Shown here in pieces: positions 61,220-64,000 of a stretch of 64,000 nucleotides of DNA. The notes beneath the pieces are model-generated. The model had not been told where the DNA came from, ran no database searches, and worked only from the letters and a program-made list of their open reading frames with translations. The position numbers and the translations under genes were made by a program. Source of the stretch: Haloarcula mannanilytica (GTDB taxonomy: Archaea > Halobacteriota > Halobacteria > Halobacteriales > Haloarculaceae); assembly GCF_005406125.1 (NCBI RefSeq), contig NZ_BIXZ01000006.1:165504-229503 (forward strand), written 5' to 3'. Each line of letters opens with the position of its first letter. Position 1 is the stretch's first letter.

Positions 61220-62431
61220 ATGTCACGTGATGCCAACGACCGGCGCAGTTCCACCCGGCGTGACTACGTGAAGTACGGCTGTTCAGTGATCGGCAGCGGA
61301 CTGTTCGCGGGCTGTTCGAACCTCGCTGGCTCGGATTCATCCACCGGATCGGACGGGTCGGCAGGAACGACAGTCGGGACGGCGACGGAAACAGCCGAAG
61401 ACACGTCGTACTCCGTGACGATGGCTCCCGCGGGCGAGGTGACCTTCCAACGCGTTCCCCAGCGGTGGGTCCCGTACGACCCCGGGTTCGCCGACATGGG
61501 CGTCGCGCTCGGACACGGCGACGGAATGACCGGTATCGGGCAGGCACAGGAGTACTACACGTCCTACTACAGCGAGCTTCCCGGCGTCGGTGTTGACCGA
61601 GCGGTGCTCGAAAACAACGACCTCGTCGCCGCCGGGATGAGCAAAGAGCTGTTCTACGAACTCGAAAACGACGTGCACGTCATCGACCCGGTGTTCCTCC
61701 GGCAGGCGTTCGACTGGACCGACGACGACGTGGCCGAGATTCGGGAAAACGTCGCTCCCTTCCTCGGCAACCGACTGTTCCGCCGGTCTGACGAGTGGCA
61801 CGACTACCGGTACTACACCATGTACCAGGCCTTCGAGAAGATGGCACAGCTCTTCCAAGAGCAGCGCCGCTACGAGGCCTTCGAGTCGGTCCACGAAGAG
61901 TTCATTTCGTCCGTCCAGACGCGGCTCCCGCCGGCGGACCAGCGGCCCGACGTGCTGTTGACGTACGAGCACACGAACGAGCCGAGTTCGTTCTCCCCGT
62001 ACCGGCTGAACGACCGCGGCACGAACAAAAAGCAGTGGCGCGATCTGGGCGTCAGCGATGCCCTGGCCGGCACCGCCGTCGAGAACCTCAGCACGGACAA
62101 CCGGAGCGAACTGGACTACGAAAACCTCATCGAGGTCGACCCCGATGTCATCCTGATCCGGGGGCACGAGCGCAAATCCGCCGCGGAGTTCCGCGAGACG
62201 GTACTGGGATACATGCGCGACCACCCCGTCGCGAGCGAACTAACGGCCGTTCAAAACGGACGAGTGTACCGCGGCGGCCCTCTCAAACAGGGGCCGATAC
62301 AGAACTTCTTCCTGACTGAACGCGCCGCGAAGCAACTGTATCCCGACGTGTTCGGCGAGGTAACCGGTGACGCCAAGCTGTTCGACCGACAGCGCATCGC
62401 CGATATCGTCACCGGGGAGTACGAGGCATGA
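61220..62431 (+). CDS. Iron-chelate-binding lipoprotein, Tat-exported
   Basis: 403 residues. STRRDYVKYGCSVIGSGLFAG then C: twin Arg and lipobox. The linker is rich in Ser, Gly and Thr. The mature part has the FhuD/BtuF-like clamp fold pattern: LGHGDGMTGIGQAQEYY, LIEVDPDVILIRGHE near the C-domain start and ending FDRQRIADIVTGEYEA. It likely binds a ferric siderophore or other iron chelate outside the membrane. The operator just upstream suggests iron repression. Joined by an ATGA overlap to a paralogue. No permease or ATPase of the FecCD type is in the window. Confidence 0.85.
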   Translation: MSRDANDRRSSTRRDYVKYGCSVIGSGLFAGCSNLAGSDSSTGSDGSAGTTVGTATETAEDTSYSVTMAPAGEVTFQRVPQRWVPYDPGFADMGVALGHGDGMTGIGQAQEYYTSYYSELPGVGVDRAVLENNDLVAAGMSKELFYELENDVHVIDPVFLRQAFDWTDDDVAEIRENVAPFLGNRLFRRSDEWHDYRYYTMYQAFEKMAQLFQEQRRYEAFESVHEEFISSVQTRLPPADQRPDVLLTYEHTNEPSSFSPYRLNDRGTNKKQWRDLGVSDALAGTAVENLSTDNRSELDYENLIEVDPDVILIRGHERKSAAEFRETVLGYMRDHPVASELTAVQNGRVYRGGPLKQGPIQNFFLTERAAKQLYPDVFGEVTGDAKLFDRQRIADIVTGEYEA

Positions 62432-63747
62432 GCGACGCCGGCGATGAAACGCCGACCGACAGGCGGACGCGCCGGGACTATTTGCGGTACGGTGCCGTCC
62501 TCGGGGGGACCCTCCTCGCAGGCTGTACCGGCAATCAGGCGGAAGTGTCGACTGACGGCGACAGCGTAACCGGCACGGAGCCATCGACCGGTGCGGAAAC
62601 GGACACTGCGGCACCGACCGAAACCGAGACCCAGACAGCAACCGACGACCAAGCCGACACGGCGGCGATGGAACCGGTGGGCGAACTCACCTTCGAGCAG
62701 CCCCCCGAGACGGTCGTCAGCGGGTGGGGGTTCGTCGGCGACGTGTTGATGGCGCTCGGCCACGCCGACAGCGTGGTCGGGATGTCCCGGCCCGGGTTCT
62801 GGTATCAGGGGTTCTACGAACTCCTCCCGGACGTATCGATGCGGGACACGACTGCCATTCCCGCGGTCGTCTCGGACAGCTACCGCGTCCAGCGAGAACT
62901 CCTCTACGAGCTTGACCCGGACCTCCTGGCGACGGACCCGAACAGGTACCTCGCGTGGTACGGTCTCGAACCGTCGACGGTCCGTACGCTCGAAGAAGAA
63001 GTCGCCCCGTTTTTCGGCAACGAGAGCCGTTCGGAGCGCTCCCCGGAGTGGCCGAACTGGCCCGACGACGAGCCATACGACTACTACGGAATCCCCGAGT
63101 TCGTCCGTCGGTACGGGCAGGTGTTCCGGGAGCAAGCCCGCGCGGACGCGATGATCGAACTCTATGAGCGGACGATGGACGACATCACATCCCGAGTTCC
63201 GCCCGAGGACGAGCGCCCGACCGTCGCTCTGCTCAATGCCTTCGCCAACCCGGAGAGCAGGGGCTTTTTCGGCGTAACCAAGCCGGAACCGACCCTCGAT
63301 GTGACCCACGAACACAAGCAGTACGGCGACCTCGGCGTCGTCGATGCCTTCGAGGGAAGATATCCAGACAACGGCGGTCACTACGACCTGAAGACCGACT
63401 TCGAGGGGCTACTGGAGGTCGACCCTGACGCTCTTGTCTTTGCTGAGGCCGTGAACGCGCTCGGCGGCCAGAACGTCTACGGCAACACGGAGGCGTACGA
63501 ACAGACGTTAGAACTGCTCCGGACGAACGAGGTCGGCCGGCAACTCACGGCAGTCCAGCACGACCGCCTCTACCCGGGCGGAACGGGGTCACAGGGACCG
63601 ATCATCAATCTGTTCCAGACCGAGATGCTGGCCAAACAGCTCTATCCCGAGGAGTTCGGCGAGTGGCGTGGGTTCGGCGAGACCCCCGCCGAGGAGCACC
63701 TGTTCGACCGCCAGCGGGTCACGGACATCGTCATTGGCGACATCTGA
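62428..63747 (+). CDS. Iron-chelate-binding lipoprotein, second copy
   Basis: 439 residues. RTRRDYLRYGAVLGGTLLAG then C: Tat signal and lipobox, then a Thr/Glu-rich linker. Mature part parallel to the preceding protein: MALGHADSVVGMSRPGFWYQ, LLEVDPDALVFAE, and ending LFDRQRVTDIVIGDI. The start overlaps the stop of the first copy by four bases (ATGA). Tandem duplicates with diverged binding regions suggest two different chelates or a heteromeric receptor. Confidence 0.85.
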   Translation: MSDAGDETPTDRRTRRDYLRYGAVLGGTLLAGCTGNQAEVSTDGDSVTGTEPSTGAETDTAAPTETETQTATDDQADTAAMEPVGELTFEQPPETVVSGWGFVGDVLMALGHADSVVGMSRPGFWYQGFYELLPDVSMRDTTAIPAVVSDSYRVQRELLYELDPDLLATDPNRYLAWYGLEPSTVRTLEEEVAPFFGNESRSERSPEWPNWPDDEPYDYYGIPEFVRRYGQVFREQARADAMIELYERTMDDITSRVPPEDERPTVALLNAFANPESRGFFGVTKPEPTLDVTHEHKQYGDLGVVDAFEGRYPDNGGHYDLKTDFEGLLEVDPDALVFAEAVNALGGQNVYGNTEAYEQTLELLRTNEVGRQLTAVQHDRLYPGGTGSQGPIINLFQTEMLAKQLYPEEFGEWRGFGETPAEEHLFDRQRVTDIVIGDI

Positions 63748-63875
63748 CACCTATAGTTAGGGTGTCATAAAATAGTTCACAAGGTAGTTTGTTTCAGCAC
63801 TTTTGAGGGAGAACTACCCGCTTAGTACGTCTGCGAGCAATACATATTTGTTACCTGACTGGAAATAGAGGGCTG

Positions 63876-64000
63876 ATGGCAAATAGTGTTTCTAAGAACA
63901 GAATAAGCCGAGCAGAGACAGCACTACTGCTCGGTATCAGTCTCCTGTTTTTTGTGTACGGCATGGCGCAGTGGACGAACACTATTACTTATACTCCGCC
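63876..64000 (+). CDS. Start of a membrane protein, cut by the window end
   Basis: The ATG at 63876 opens a frame running to the window edge (41 codons). After a basic start (SVSKNRISRAET) it has a hydrophobic segment ALLLGISLLFFVYGMA. A TATA-like ATACATATTT lies about 30 bases upstream, so it has its own promoter. Too little is visible for a family call. A permease for the preceding binding proteins is possible but not supported by a motif. Confidence 0.5.
   Translation, partial: MANSVSKNRISRAETALLLGISLLFFVYGMAQWTNTITYTP

Noticed and set aside
58878..63747. ABC pair and the two iron-type lipoproteins as one importer
   Set aside because: The ATPase and membrane protein are of the exporter (ABC-2) type, and the lipoproteins have their own promoter and iron operator 166 bases later.

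Overview
The window looks like chromosomal DNA of a halophilic archaeon of the Halobacteria (Haloarcula-like, genus not certain). Encoded proteins are strongly acidic, secreted proteins carry twin-arginine signals followed by a lipobox Cys, many start codons lie about 27-30 bases downstream of a TTTAT-type TATA box (leaderless transcripts), and consecutive genes are often joined by ATGA or TAATG overlaps. No rRNA, tRNA or CRISPR array was found.

Region 1, about 1-22 kb, is a relatively AT-rich surface-polysaccharide or glycoprotein-glycan island. It holds two NAD-dependent sugar epimerases resembling GDP-mannose 3,5-epimerase, a third epimerase, a UDP-galactopyranose-mutase-like flavoprotein, three glycosyltransferases (two GT4, one GT2), a hexapeptide acyltransferase, a large multi-membrane protein (GT-C or polymerase candidate), two paralogous flippases, two alkaline-phosphatase/sulfatase-superfamily proteins, two GH26-like proteins, a DUF1616 protein, a DUF457 protein and a Nudix hydrolase. 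A gene-free stretch at 8.2-8.4 kb contains two strong hairpins that may be a structured RNA.

Region 2, 22-26.5 kb, has a hypothetical membrane protein, a two-gene GMC sugar dehydrogenase (Tat-type small subunit plus FAD subunit) and a decayed IS6-type transposase.

Region 3, 26.5-41 kb, looks like an oligosaccharide-use locus: a GH105 unsaturated-uronyl hydrolase, a MOFRL glycerate kinase, a LarA-like (DUF2088) protein, a Gfo/Idh/MocA oxidoreductase, an aldo-keto reductase, a complete CUT1 sugar ABC transporter with an extra 54-residue membrane protein, a secreted beta-helix-like protein and an IclR regulator.

Region 4, 41.8-55.9 kb, is best read as a non-phosphorylative L-rhamnose (6-deoxyhexose) locus: RhaM-type mutarotase, amidohydrolase-type lactonase, L-rhamnonate-dehydratase-like enolase-superfamily enzyme, FAH-type diketo hydrolase, a zinc alcohol dehydrogenase and a luciferase-like (LLM, probably F420-dependent) oxidoreductase as the likely oxidising enzymes, a second CUT1 transporter, a second IclR regulator and a LutB-LutA fusion plus LutC for oxidising the L-lactate expected as product. 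The two IclR genes are preceded by related 15-bp palindromes (TCC-NN-TATTA-NN-GGA). More copies lie in a 0.9-kb stretch with no gene between regions 3 and 4.

Region 5, 56-64 kb, has a HEAT-repeat/zinc-ribbon protein, a membrane protein, an ABC exporter pair, and two tandem Tat lipoproteins of the iron-chelate-binding type behind a DtxR-type palindrome. The last gene runs off the end.
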